From: Mycobacterium numidiamassiliense
GTDB lineage: Bacteria; Actinomycetota; Actinomycetes; Mycobacteriales; Mycobacteriaceae
Direction of reading: 5' to 3'
DNA length: 64,000 bases
Assembly: GCF_900157365.1 (NCBI RefSeq)
Contig: NZ_FUEZ01000004.1
Location: 3,502,966-3,566,965, forward strand
Each line of letters opens with the position of its first letter. The stretch's first letter is position 1. Under the pieces are notes generated by a model. The model was not told the origin of the DNA. It searched no databases and worked only from the letters and a program-made list of their open reading frames with translations. Positions 1 to 8,119 of the stretch are shown here, one piece after another. The translations under genes and the position numbers were made by a program.

Positions 1-478
1 CTTCGGTCACCGCCTCCAGCGCGAACTTGGTCGACGAGTAGTAGGCGTTGGGCGGGTTGGCCACCAGGCCGGTCATCGAGGAGATGTTGATGATGTGGCC
101 GGCGCCGCGGGCACGCATCGCGGGTAGCACCGCCTTGATCATGTCTACGGCGCCGAAGTAGTTGACGTCGAACAGCTTTCGAACCTCGGCATCCTCGCCC
201 TCTTCCACGGAGGACAGGTAGCCGTGACCGGCGTTGTTGACCAGGACGTCGATCCCGCCGAACGACTCGTCGGCCGCCGACACCGCCGCCGCGATCTGAG
301 CGGCGTCCGTCACGTCCAGTGCCACGGCGATGGCCCGGTCTCCGAATTCGTCCGCGAGATCGGCCACCGCGTCGACCCGGCGCGCGGTCACCACCACGCT
401 GTGGCCGGCTTCCAAAGCGGCGCGGGCGATCTCGCGCCCAAAGCCGGTTGAGCATCCGGTGATGAGCCAGCGGGCCAC
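1..478 (-). CDS. Short-chain dehydrogenase/reductase (C-terminus outside window)
   Basis: This is the N-terminal 159 residues of a classical SDR; the C-terminal part lies beyond the left edge. The cofactor loop reads TGCSTGFG close to the start, NNAG follows in the middle, and an active-site-like YSSTK lies near the truncated end. The GTG start at 478 is only two bases beyond the upstream stop codon, so translation is probably coupled and this is the last visible gene of a four-gene minus-strand operon (SnoaL, sulfotransferase, DUF1214, SDR). It should be an NAD(P)H-dependent cytosolic oxidoreductase; the substrate cannot be told, although the neighbours suggest a lipid or other hydrophobic alcohol/ketone. 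Confidence 0.88.
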   Translation of the reverse strand, partial: MARWLITGCSTGFGREIARAALEAGHSVVVTARRVDAVADLADEFGDRAIAVALDVTDAAQIAAAVSAADESFGGIDVLVNNAGHGYLSSVEEGEDAEVRKLFDVNYFGAVDMIKAVLPAMRARGAGHIINISSMTGLVANPPNAYYSSTKFALEAVTE

Positions 479-480
479 GG

Positions 481-1725
481 CTAGATCGTCCCTTCCGGAA
501 GGCGCCGCAAATATGCCTTGCGTCGACGGGCGAGTTCGGCCGACCGCTCCGCGACGCTGACCCGGCGCAGGCCCGGCACCTCGGCCTCGAGCCGGTCCAG
601 TTGGACGACCCGGCCGCGGGCGCCGAGGTCTTCGCGGGGACCTGCCTCGCCAAACTCCGCCATACGCAACGTCAGAATGCCTTCGCGCAGGCCGTCGGAG
701 TCGATCCAATTCGCCACACCGGGATCGTCCGGCGCGATCACGTAGGTGTACGTGCCGTCGTCGTTGGGCACCGACTGAGCCTTGTTGAGGCTACCGGTGC
801 GGTCGCAGATATCCAGCGTGGTCCCCCAAATGTTGCTGAGCGGCACCGTAAAGTATTCCGCGCCACCATCATTGAGGTCGACCACGAAAGCCTCGCCCGG
901 CGCGAGATCGAAGCGGCCCATCACATACACCTGATTGCGCATCGCGCCGACCTTGTCGGCCGACCACGCGAGGTTGAAGTGGTTGGCCGGCATCTTGTAC
1001 ACGCCGTGGCTGAGCTTGCCGGTGAAGTCGGCAAAGTAGGCCATCATCGCCGCCGTCGCCTCGGCCTGCTCGTCGAGCGTGCGTGCGGGCGTGGCCGGCG
1101 GGCCGCCGAGTCGCTGCACCTCAAGATGATTGGGGTCGTCACGGCCCCAGTCCAGCAGCACGTCGCGGATGTAGAACTCGTGCGCCTCGGGCGAGGTCTG
1201 CACGTGGTTCGGCCGTCCGTCGGCGGGCTTGGAGTCGACGGTGATGGTGAAGCTGCCGTCGGAATCGACCTGCATGGTGCGCCCGTTGAGCACGTCGACG
1301 GTGCCCATGTGGGCATCCCACAGCGTGAAGTAGTTCTCGGTCATCCGGTGCTCGCCGACCCGGCCGCGGATCTCGTAGCGTTCGTCGCCGGAGATCGGGA
1401 TCACCCGGTAGACGCTGTCGGGATTGTCGATACCCCAACGTGATCCGGGGATTTGGCGGCCGTCGACCCGATGCCCGAGCCGGGTGATGCACGTGATCTT
1501 CGGCCGCAGCTTGTCCTGATTGGACGACCACACCGCCGCCGAGAACATCACCTCGGCGAAGGATTCGTCGAACCGCTCGCGCATCGCGTCCGACGCCTTG
1601 GCCCGCCCCAGCCAGGTCTCTCCCACGGTGCGGTACGCCGCCTTGATCGTGGGGTGTTCGATGAGTTCCAGGGCCGCGAGTTCCTGTTCGCGCTGGGATT
1701 CCGTCGAGACGGGGTCATCAAGCAT
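481..1725 (-). CDS. DUF1214-type conserved protein
   Basis: A 414-residue soluble protein without a signal peptide or membrane segments. The C-terminal half has the feel of the DUF1214 family, with Tyr/Trp-rich beta segments such as NHFNLAW, IWGTTLDIC and a late GTYTYVIAPDDPG, but no catalytic motif is recognised. ATG 1725 is preferred over TTG 1728 because AAGGA lies eight bases before it. The gene starts 10 bases after the sulfotransferase stop and ends two bases before the SDR start, so it is mid-operon. Relatives often sit beside sulfotransferases and dehydrogenases in mycobacteria; a biochemical role has not been established as far as I know. The family call rests on recall of sequence character rather than a search. 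Confidence 0.75.
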   Translation of the reverse strand: MLDDPVSTESQREQELAALELIEHPTIKAAYRTVGETWLGRAKASDAMRERFDESFAEVMFSAAVWSSNQDKLRPKITCITRLGHRVDGRQIPGSRWGIDNPDSVYRVIPISGDERYEIRGRVGEHRMTENYFTLWDAHMGTVDVLNGRTMQVDSDGSFTITVDSKPADGRPNHVQTSPEAHEFYIRDVLLDWGRDDPNHLEVQRLGGPPATPARTLDEQAEATAAMMAYFADFTGKLSHGVYKMPANHFNLAWSADKVGAMRNQVYVMGRFDLAPGEAFVVDLNDGGAEYFTVPLSNIWGTTLDICDRTGSLNKAQSVPNDDGTYTYVIAPDDPGVANWIDSDGLREGILTLRMAEFGEAGPREDLGARGRVVQLDRLEAEVPGLRRVSVAERSAELARRRKAYLRRLPEGTI

Positions 1726-1735
1726 CAAATGTTCC

Positions 1736-2944
1736 TTACTGGTCGTAATTTCGGAAACGCTTGTTGTACAACGCGAATCGCTCGTCGACCTGCTCGGGGC
1801 GCAGGCCGTAGGTGTCCAGTCCGTACGGCGGGCGAGGGGCCTCCCGGGGCCGCACGTCGAGCCAATCGCGCATCGCGTTTTCCGCTGCGGCCGTCAGGGG
1901 CAGGCCAATGGCGTCGTAGACACGAGCCACCTGGCCGATCGGGTCGGCGACGGCATCGTCGAACGCGATGTCGGTGACCAGGCTGGTTTCCCCGCCATCC
2001 GCTGACGCCCAGTCGTCGCGGGTCGCCATTGCGCGGTCATTGGTCCAGCCCATCCGCTGCAGCCATTGCGCGCCCACCCGGTGCAGGTCGACGGCGTCGG
2101 CATGCATTGCGTGCAGCGTCGCGTTCAAGCTGGCACCGGAAGCGATCGTGGTCCGCGGGTCGCGGTGCATGTGCACAACGTGCAGGTCGGGCAACTGGAC
2201 CCGCAGCAGGTCCAAATAGCCCAGATGAGCCGGCGATTTGAGCACCCAGCGCTGCGCCTGCGGGTCCCCCGCCGGACATCTTTGCCGCTTCTGCCACTGC
2301 AGGAATTGCAGCATGCGGTGCAGGTATTCGTAGGCGGGGCTGAAGTCCTGATCGTCGAGCCAGGACCGGTAGGCGGGAAGGTTGGCACCGGATTCGGGGA
2401 CGTGCGACAGAAATGCGTCGGCGAGGAAGACGATCTCCTCCTCGGCTTCGCGCGCGTACATCGGATGAATGGCGAACAGCTCCGGTGCCAATTCACGGGA
2501 TTTCGCCTCGCGCGCTTCGCTGATCGCGATGCGCGGATCACTGATGTCGGAGCCGGTGAACTCGTAATCGAGCCGCGGCGCGACCTCGACCACTTCCCAG
2601 CCGTAGGCACAGTTGAACCGCGGATCGGCCGCCAGCAGCCGCTGCAGCAGCGTGGTCCCGCTGCGCATCATCCCGACCACGACGACCGGCGCGGCGATGC
2701 GCTCGTCCAGGATGTCCGGGTGCCGCCGGATCCATTCCTGGGCACGAAGCCGCATCCGCAGGCTGTGCACGAGGCCGGAACGCACGATGTGGATACCGAT
2801 GACGTTGAGATCCGCGCCGGCGTAATCGTCCAGGAGCAGCGTGAGGGCGTGTTCGAATTCGCCGGGGCCCCAATCGGTGAGCGCTTCCTTGCGCTGGGCA
2901 TCGGCGAGCACGGTAGCGACATCGAAGGCGCTCGAGGGTTCCAC
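1736..2944 (-). CDS. Sulfotransferase family protein
   Basis: A 402-residue cytosolic sulfotransferase that should move sulfate from PAPS to a hydroxyl or amine acceptor. The 5'-phosphosulfate loop is GMMRSGTTLLQRLL near residue 90. A second cofactor segment, HMHRDPRTTIAS, lies near residue 250 and matches the 3'-phosphate-binding region. GTG 2944 is chosen because AAGGA stands nine bases upstream; longer in-frame starts would overlap the preceding gene. It is 23 bases after the SnoaL-like gene and 10 before the DUF1214 gene. Mycobacteria use such enzymes on lipids such as trehalose, glycopeptidolipids and menaquinone, but nothing here fixes the acceptor. Confidence 0.9.
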   Translation of the reverse strand: MEPSSAFDVATVLADAQRKEALTDWGPGEFEHALTLLLDDYAGADLNVIGIHIVRSGLVHSLRMRLRAQEWIRRHPDILDERIAAPVVVVGMMRSGTTLLQRLLAADPRFNCAYGWEVVEVAPRLDYEFTGSDISDPRIAISEAREAKSRELAPELFAIHPMYAREAEEEIVFLADAFLSHVPESGANLPAYRSWLDDQDFSPAYEYLHRMLQFLQWQKRQRCPAGDPQAQRWVLKSPAHLGYLDLLRVQLPDLHVVHMHRDPRTTIASGASLNATLHAMHADAVDLHRVGAQWLQRMGWTNDRAMATRDDWASADGGETSLVTDIAFDDAVADPIGQVARVYDAIGLPLTAAAENAMRDWLDVRPREAPRPPYGLDTYGLRPEQVDERFALYNKRFRNYDQ

Positions 2945-2967
2945 CGGGTCGAATCCTTGCGACGACG

Positions 2968-3411
2968 TCAGAACTTCAGGTGGTGGCTGAGGTCGCCGGT
3001 CTGGTCGACGAACATGATGCGGGTGTCGAACCACCACACGCCGTCCAGGCGCTGAAACGTGTCTTTGTAGTGCCCGGTGACGATGACCTGCAGCGGCAGT
3101 TCGGGAGTCGCCTGCGTGACGCAGTAGTACGACGTGCTGCGCGCGGTTCCCGCGGCCTCGTCGATGTGGAGCTGCACATTGCTGGTGAGGTGCTTGGTCT
3201 TCGGGGTGCCATCCTCGTAGATCCGGGTGGCCATCTCGTACATCTTCCGCACCCCGGCGGATCCGCTGAACACCGTCTCCGGCGGCCCGTCCTCCATCCC
3301 GCAGATGCGGCCATGCTCGAAAAGCCCGGCCACCGCGTCCATGTCGCCGCCGTCGAGCAGCTCAGCGTAGGTGTAGAGCAGGTTGGTGATTTCTACTGCA
3401 CTATCACTCAT
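2968..3411 (-). CDS. SnoaL-like / NTF2-fold protein
   Basis: A 147-residue single-domain protein with the SnoaL-like pattern: an N-terminal helix (ITNLLYTYAELLDGGDMDA), a GLFEHGRI strand and a C-terminal beta sheet with DGVWWFDTR. The family includes polyketide cyclases, steroid isomerases and ring-hydroxylase beta subunits, so the fold is clear while the reaction is not. It is the first gene of the minus-strand operon with the sulfotransferase. ATG 3411 has only a weak GAG before it. A better SD (GGAGG near 3440) precedes a seven-codon upstream ORF whose TGA overlaps the region of this ATG, so re-initiation is possible. Confidence 0.82.
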   Translation of the reverse strand: MSDSAVEITNLLYTYAELLDGGDMDAVAGLFEHGRICGMEDGPPETVFSGSAGVRKMYEMATRIYEDGTPKTKHLTSNVQLHIDEAAGTARSTSYYCVTQATPELPLQVIVTGHYKDTFQRLDGVWWFDTRIMFVDQTGDLSHHLKF

Positions 3412-3530
3412 CTCGAAAACCCCGCATGAACTCGGTTTTCCTCCGTTGGATGCCGGTGGCTGCTGCCGCGTCGCAAACAATAGTGGCAGAGTTGACCGAA
3501 CTTACATTCATTTTGGCTCGAATGGCCGAT

Positions 3531-3536
3531 TAGTCT
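3531..3536 (+). promoter_or_regulatory. -10 element of a leaderless promoter
   Basis: TAGTCT matches the mycobacterial TANNNT -10 hexamer and stands exactly seven bases before GTG 3544. This spacing is typical of leaderless transcripts, where the first base of the start codon is +1. No good -35 is evident. Confidence 0.6.
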
Positions 3537-3543
3537 GGTCGCC

Positions 3544-4434
3544 GTGACCTCACCTTGGACGCCGATGCGACTCGGCGACTTGACCGGCAAGCGAATCATC
3601 GTGACTGGCGCGACCAACGGCGTGGGGCTGGGCACCGCGCGCGCCCTCACCAAGGCCGGTGCCGACGTCATTCTGGCGGTGCGCAACGTCGAGCTCGGCA
3701 GGCAACGTGCCGCGGAGATCGGCGGCTCGACCACCGTGGTGAAGCTCGATCTGGCCGACCTGTCGTCGGTGCGCGCCTTCCCGACGCTGATCGATGGGCA
3801 CGTCGACATCCTGATCAACAACGCCGGCGCGATCACCAACCACCGTGCCGACACGGTCGACGGGTTCGAGATGACACTCGGCACCAATCTGCTCGGGCCT
3901 TTCGCCTTGACCAACCTGCTGTTGCCCCGGGTCCGCTCACAGATCATCAACGTCGGTTCCGACGCCCACAAGTCGGCGACCCTGCGCCTCGACGACATGC
4001 ACGCGCGCCACACCAAGTGGACGAGGCTGGGCGCCTATGCGACGTCGAAGCTTGCGGTGATGTTGTGGGGGCTCGAACTGGATCGCCGCTTGCGGGTGGC
4101 CGGTTCGCCGGTCGTCACCCAGCTCACCCACCCCGGCTGGGTCGCCTCAAACTTGTCGCATGTGTCCGATTCGACGCTGATGTCGTTGTCGCACAGGGCC
4201 GTCCAGGGTTTGGCTGAGCGATTGGGCAACAGTAACGACGAGGGTGCGGTGCCCACGCTGTACTGCATCAGCGAGCCCGTGCCGCCAGGCAGTTTTGTCG
4301 GGGTGAGCGGCAGGCTCGGTCTTCGTGGCGCCCCGGCGCTGATCGGTCGCTCCGTGCTGGCCTCCGACTACGACGTCGCCGCGCGTCTGGTGGCGTTCGC
4401 CGAAAAAGAGACCGGCACGACGCTGTCGGTGTAG
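3544..4434 (+). CDS. SDR family oxidoreductase, retinol dehydrogenase-like
   Basis: A 296-residue SDR with TGATNGVG at residues 21-28 for cofactor binding, NNAG in the middle and the catalytic YATSK at 165-169. A long C-terminal extension (HPGWVASNLSH onward) is usual for the retinol-dehydrogenase/WWOX-like group that oxidises or reduces hydrophobic alcohols. The GTG start at 3544 is supported by a leaderless promoter; no Shine-Dalgarno sequence is present. It is divergent from the SnoaL-sulfotransferase operon, with 132 bases between the two starts, so the two promoters share this gap. Substrate unknown. Confidence 0.9.
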   Translation: MTSPWTPMRLGDLTGKRIIVTGATNGVGLGTARALTKAGADVILAVRNVELGRQRAAEIGGSTTVVKLDLADLSSVRAFPTLIDGHVDILINNAGAITNHRADTVDGFEMTLGTNLLGPFALTNLLLPRVRSQIINVGSDAHKSATLRLDDMHARHTKWTRLGAYATSKLAVMLWGLELDRRLRVAGSPVVTQLTHPGWVASNLSHVSDSTLMSLSHRAVQGLAERLGNSNDEGAVPTLYCISEPVPPGSFVGVSGRLGLRGAPALIGRSVLASDYDVAARLVAFAEKETGTTLSV

Positions 4435-4463
4435 CCGTCGTCCAGCGGCGCCTCGCCGACAGG

Positions 4464-4469
4464 TACGTT
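4464..4469 (+). promoter_or_regulatory. -10 element of a leaderless promoter
   Basis: TACGTT fits TANNNT and is followed by seven bases (GCCCGTC) and ATG 4477. The same seven-base spacer precedes the leader ORF upstream of subI. The site argues for ATG 4477 rather than the in-frame TTG at 4468. Confidence 0.6.
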
Positions 4470-4476
4470 GCCCGTC

Positions 4477-5298
4477 ATGGGTGAACTCGATAACACGGTT
4501 GCCGTGGTCACCGGCGCCGCCCGCGGGCAGGGCCGTAGCCACGCCGTCGCACTCGCCGAGCAGGGCGCCGACATCATCGCTGTCGACATCTGCGCGGACA
4601 TCGATGCGATTCCGTACGCGCTGGCGACCAAGGCCGATCTCGACGAGACGGTGCGGTTGGTCCACGCCGCGGGCCGCGGGGCGGTGCCCGTCATCGCCGA
4701 TGTCCGCGACCTGGCGCAGCTGGACGGCGCCGTGCAGGCCGGCATCGATGCCCTCGGCGAGATTGACATCGTCATCGCCAACGCCGGGGTGGTGGCGATC
4801 GGCGACACGGAAACCCGGTCCGAACCGGTGTTCAACACGATCGTCGACACCAACCTCAAGGGCGTGTGGCACACCATCCTGGCCACGGTGCCGTCAATTG
4901 TCCGCAAGGGTCGGGGCGGCTCGGTCGTGTTGATCAGTTCGTCGCAAGGCCTGACCGGTAAAGGCGGTGACGGCAGCGCCGCGATGTTCGCCTACGCCGC
5001 GTCCAAGCACGGCGTGCTGGGCCTGATGCGTTCGGCGGCGAATGCGTTCGCGCAACACAGTATTCGGGTCAACTCGGTACACCCGAGTGGGGTAACCACC
5101 CCGATGATTCTCAACGATTTCGTGGTGAACCGGATGATGGAGAATCCGAACCCGGCCGTCTCGCAGATGCTGCTTCCCGGGGTGCCGTTGGTCGAACCCC
5201 AGGATGTCACCGAGGCGGTGCTGTGGCTCGTCAGTCCCAGGGCGCGCTACGTGACCGGGGTGGCGCTACCCGTCGACGCTGGCCACCTGGTCATGTAG
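4477..5298 (+). CDS. Mycofactocin-coupled SDR family oxidoreductase
   Basis: A 273-residue SDR with TGAARGQG at residues 12-19 and YAASK at 173-177. After the second strand (VDIC, about residue 38) it has the extended insert typical of mycofactocin-dependent dehydrogenases, with DAIPYALATKADLDETV and then the NAD-ribose-region aspartates. Enzymes of this group hold NAD(H) tightly and pass electrons to the peptide-derived cofactor mycofactocin. ATG 4477 follows a leaderless promoter. It is 42 bases after the preceding SDR and has its own promoter. No mycofactocin biosynthesis gene is in the window. Substrate is probably an alcohol, but this cannot be named. Confidence 0.85.
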   Translation: MGELDNTVAVVTGAARGQGRSHAVALAEQGADIIAVDICADIDAIPYALATKADLDETVRLVHAAGRGAVPVIADVRDLAQLDGAVQAGIDALGEIDIVIANAGVVAIGDTETRSEPVFNTIVDTNLKGVWHTILATVPSIVRKGRGGSVVLISSSQGLTGKGGDGSAAMFAYAASKHGVLGLMRSAANAFAQHSIRVNSVHPSGVTTPMILNDFVVNRMMENPNPAVSQMLLPGVPLVEPQDVTEAVLWLVSPRARYVTGVALPVDAGHLVM

Positions 5299-5301
5299 CT
5301 C

Positions 5302-6243
5302 TCACTTGATGCGCAGCCCGCGCTTGTGCACCCAGAGCAGGGCAGCGACGCTACCGCCCAGCCACACGCCGAGGGCGATGGCCAGGTGTACGAAGCTTTT
5401 GGTGTCCCTGCCGAATACCGGCCAGATCAGTGCGGGCAACTGCGTCCACAACACCCGATGCTCTACCCCGTTCATCGGGTCGGCGATGTAGTACAAGGCG
5501 TAGGGCAACGTCAAAGCCAGGATCCAACCTCTGGTGCGGCGACGGTCGTGACGTTGCCGCCAGCGCCGAGTCAGCGGCTCGACGCTCACCGGGTGCAGCG
5601 CCGAGATCACGTTGCCGACGCCCAGCCAGGAGATGATCGGCACCGCGACCGTGGGGATCGTGATGGCAAGGCGCTCAGGCGTTTCCAGCCACAGTGTCAG
5701 AGCCATCGCTGCCACCAGGGTGGGCAGCCCGACGATGATCAGCAGGGCCAGGTTCTTGATCAGCAGGATCCGCGACATCGGCACGCCGTCGCGCACCGCT
5801 GTCAGCACCCGGTAGTGGTCGGCGCCCAGCACGTTGGTGGTGGTGACATCGGCGAGGATCCACGACGAGAAGTAGGTGCCGACCAAGATCACCCAATCTT
5901 GGTGCCGGCCAGCGGTGAGCGGCTGTACCAGCAGCCATCCGACGGCGAAGACCATGTTGGCCACCACACCCATCAGCCAGGTGCGTGGCGGGGTGAATGC
6001 CCAGCAGATCTCGGCCCACACCGCGGGCAGGAGTCCTTGCTGGAAGTCCTTGGCGGCTCGTCGTGCCGCGGCTGGGCGGGGAGCCGACGCACGTGCGAAG
6101 GTGACGACGGCGGCACGCACATGTGGGCGCATCGCCAGCGGCAACTCCACCCTGCGCTCCCCCTCACCTGTCCGGGCAATCACCCCGCCTATCAACAGTT
6201 TTCGTTGCGACTCGTCAGTCTGAAGGTCGCGAGGCGTCACCAC
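5302..6243 (-). CDS. Polytopic membrane protein
   Basis: A protein of about 313 residues with roughly six hydrophobic segments, such as WLMGVVANMVFAVGWLLV, LALLIIVGLPTLVAAMALTL and VHLAIALGVWLGGSVAALLW. An arginine-rich cytosolic N terminus precedes them. The layout resembles ABC-2-type permeases but no partner ATPase is near, so function is unknown. The start is uncertain: GTG 6243 overlaps the DUF1003 gene by 29 bases and suggests coupled translation; ATG 6135 is a later alternative. The gene follows the DUF1003 gene on the same strand and its stop lies three bases from the converging SDR stop. Confidence 0.7.
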   Translation of the reverse strand: MVTPRDLQTDESQRKLLIGGVIARTGEGERRVELPLAMRPHVRAAVVTFARASAPRPAAARRAAKDFQQGLLPAVWAEICWAFTPPRTWLMGVVANMVFAVGWLLVQPLTAGRHQDWVILVGTYFSSWILADVTTTNVLGADHYRVLTAVRDGVPMSRILLIKNLALLIIVGLPTLVAAMALTLWLETPERLAITIPTVAVPIISWLGVGNVISALHPVSVEPLTRRWRQRHDRRRTRGWILALTLPYALYYIADPMNGVEHRVLWTQLPALIWPVFGRDTKSFVHLAIALGVWLGGSVAALLWVHKRGLRIK

Positions 6244-6688
6244 CGGATGCTTGATCGATGAAGCGCCTGTGCAACTCCTCGGTGAGTACATGGATCTCGC
6301 GGGTGAGCTGGGTGTTGGTTTTGAGCTCCAGTTCCTGGCTCTCGAAGTCATGGTCGGCCCTGGCTTGCTGGAAAGCCGCCTGGCGATTCTGGCCGATCAT
6401 GACGAACGTCGACAGGAAGATCGCCTCGAGCGAGACTACCAACGTCAAGGTCGGCCATGGGCTCCGTTCCAACAACACCATCCACACCCCGAACAACGCG
6501 GCATGGAGCCAGACGAAGTTCATCGATCCGGCAAACGACGTGATCCGGTCGGCCAGGCGCAACTGGAACTTTTCGCTTCGTCGTTTGGCTTCCTCGAGCA
6601 CAGCCGGATGGTGAAGCTGTCCGCTCCGCAGTAGACGGCGCGGAATCAGTTGTGGGCTGTGCCGATGGTCGTCCGCTTGGGTGGTCAT
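6215..6688 (-). CDS. DUF1003 family membrane protein
   Basis: A 157-residue protein of the DUF1003 family. A charged N terminus leads into the family core RLADRITSFAGSMNFV and two membrane helices (about residues 58-100: LHAALFGVWMVLLE and LTLVVSLEAIFLSTFVMI), followed by QNRQA and a C-terminal coiled-coil-like segment of charged residues. ATG 6688 has a strong AAAGGAG ten bases upstream. It is the first gene of a pair with the downstream membrane protein and is divergent from the FAD oxidoreductase. The role of DUF1003 proteins is not established. Confidence 0.87.
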   Translation of the reverse strand: MTTQADDHRHSPQLIPRRLLRSGQLHHPAVLEEAKRRSEKFQLRLADRITSFAGSMNFVWLHAALFGVWMVLLERSPWPTLTLVVSLEAIFLSTFVMIGQNRQAAFQQARADHDFESQELELKTNTQLTREIHVLTEELHRRFIDQASGGDASRPSD

Positions 6689-6855
6689 GCTGAGCCGCTC
6701 CTTTCGGTGCCAGGGCGCGAGCTCGGTCGCGTCGGCAGGCACATGTCGGCGGTCGGGTGGGCCGCTGGCTAATGGTAGTAGTCCCAATCCCGCGGCCCGG
6801 GTGGGCGGCGGCGAGCTGGCCCGCCGCCTGCCGGTTTACCCAATTTCGCCCTTGA

Positions 6856-6869
6856 TAGAACGTGTTACA
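6856..6869 (+). promoter_or_regulatory. Probable KstR operator overlapping a -10 element
   Basis: TAGAACGTGTTACA fits every fixed position of the KstR consensus TNNAACNNGTTNNA. KstR is the TetR-type repressor of the mycobacterial cholesterol catabolism regulon. A -10-like TACAGT at 6866-6871 overlaps its right edge, so a bound repressor would block the promoter of the FAD oxidoreductase that starts at 6971. The site also lies 168 bases upstream of the divergent DUF1003 gene. Binding is inferred from the motif alone. Confidence 0.65.
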
Positions 6870-6970
6870 GTTTGCCGATTGTTCAGGGAGGCCCGCATGG
6901 ATCCGATCGTCGTTGCCTACGCCCGTTGCCGTCCGTTGCAATTTGCTACGGCGCAAGGAGATTGAGCAGA

Positions 6971-8119
6971 ATGCCGAACCGCAAGCGTGTCGTCGTCGCC
7001 GGGTTGGGCGACGTAGGTCTGCTGGCCGCGATCCGGCTGGCCCCGCACGCCGACGTCGTCGGAATCTCGGTCAAGCCGGCGCTGGTCAGCGGCCAGGAAC
7101 TGGGCGTGCGCCTGGCCCGGCCGGACGATTGGGCCCGCGACTACTGGATTTCGTTCGACCGGTACCGCCGATTGGATGGGGTGAGGACGGTGCAGGCCGA
7201 GCTGACGGGAGTGGACCTGGCGGCGCGCACCGTGTTCGGCCGGGATGCCGGCGGCGCGGCGGTCACCGAGGAGTTCGACGCGCTGGTGATCTCGACAGGA
7301 GTCAGCAATGGCTTCTGGCGCCAGCCGACGATCGAATCGGCCGACGAGATCGGCGCCGGACTGCGCGCCGCGCACGATCGCCTGGCCGCAGCCGAATCGG
7401 TGATCGTGCTGGGCGGCGGTGCGGCGGCGGTCAGCAGCGCCGTCAATTTGGCAACCACATGGCCCAACAAGCGGATTGACCTGTACTTCCCGGGAGAAAG
7501 TGCCCTGCTCGGGTATCACCCACGCATTTGGAAACGCATTCGAAGCCGCCTGAATGACCTCGGCGTCGGCGTGTATTCGGGACATCGTGCGGTGGTTCCG
7601 AACGGGTCCGCCGGCGGCGAGATCACCAGTAGGCCGGTCGAGTGGAGCACCGGCCAGCCCCCGGCCTCCGCCGACGCAGTGCTCTGGGCGATCGGGCGGG
7701 TGCAACCCAACACCAACTGGCTGCCGACCGAACTGCTCGACGACGACGGATTCGTCCGCGTGACATCAGAGCTCAGGGTGCCCGGTCATGAGGGCGTCTT
7801 TGCGGTCGGAGACGTCGCGTCAACCGATCCCCTGCGCAGCTCCGCCCGCAACCGCGGGGATTCGCTGGTGGCGCACAACGTCCGGGCCGCGTTTACCGGT
7901 CGACCGCTGCGTAGCTACCGGACGCCAGGACGGCGATGGGGCTCACTGGTGGGTATCCAGCCCAACGGGCTGGAGGTCTTCCTGCCCACCGGGCAGGCGT
8001 TCCGTCTGCCGTCCTGGTCGGTCCAACGGGTGGTGATGCCGTGGGTCGTCAAGTGGGGCATGTACCGGGGTGTACGAGATGATCGGCCGCTCCGACCGAC
8101 CGACTCGCGAGCCCACTAA
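6971..8119 (+). CDS. FAD/NAD(P)-dependent oxidoreductase, NDH-2/AIF-like
   Basis: A 382-residue pyridine nucleotide-disulfide-type flavoprotein. The FAD-binding loop near residue 10 reads GLGDVG, a variant of GxGxxG. The NAD(P)-binding loop is VLGGGAAAVSSA near residue 145, and the second FAD contact is GVFAVGDVAS near residue 278. It resembles type II NADH dehydrogenases and AIF-like oxidoreductases, but the N-terminal loop is atypical. There is no CxxC redox pair. ATG 6971 has AAGGAG ten bases upstream. The KstR-like operator about 100 bases upstream suggests induction during sterol catabolism. Its stop overlaps the converging kinase stop. Confidence 0.85.
   Translation: MPNRKRVVVAGLGDVGLLAAIRLAPHADVVGISVKPALVSGQELGVRLARPDDWARDYWISFDRYRRLDGVRTVQAELTGVDLAARTVFGRDAGGAAVTEEFDALVISTGVSNGFWRQPTIESADEIGAGLRAAHDRLAAAESVIVLGGGAAAVSSAVNLATTWPNKRIDLYFPGESALLGYHPRIWKRIRSRLNDLGVGVYSGHRAVVPNGSAGGEITSRPVEWSTGQPPASADAVLWAIGRVQPNTNWLPTELLDDDGFVRVTSELRVPGHEGVFAVGDVASTDPLRSSARNRGDSLVAHNVRAAFTGRPLRSYRTPGRRWGSLVGIQPNGLEVFLPTGQAFRLPSWSVQRVVMPWVVKWGMYRGVRDDRPLRPTDSRAH

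Noticed and set aside
2066..3055. Plus-strand frame opposite the sulfotransferase
   Set aside because: Antisense to a clear sulfotransferase; no domain signal.
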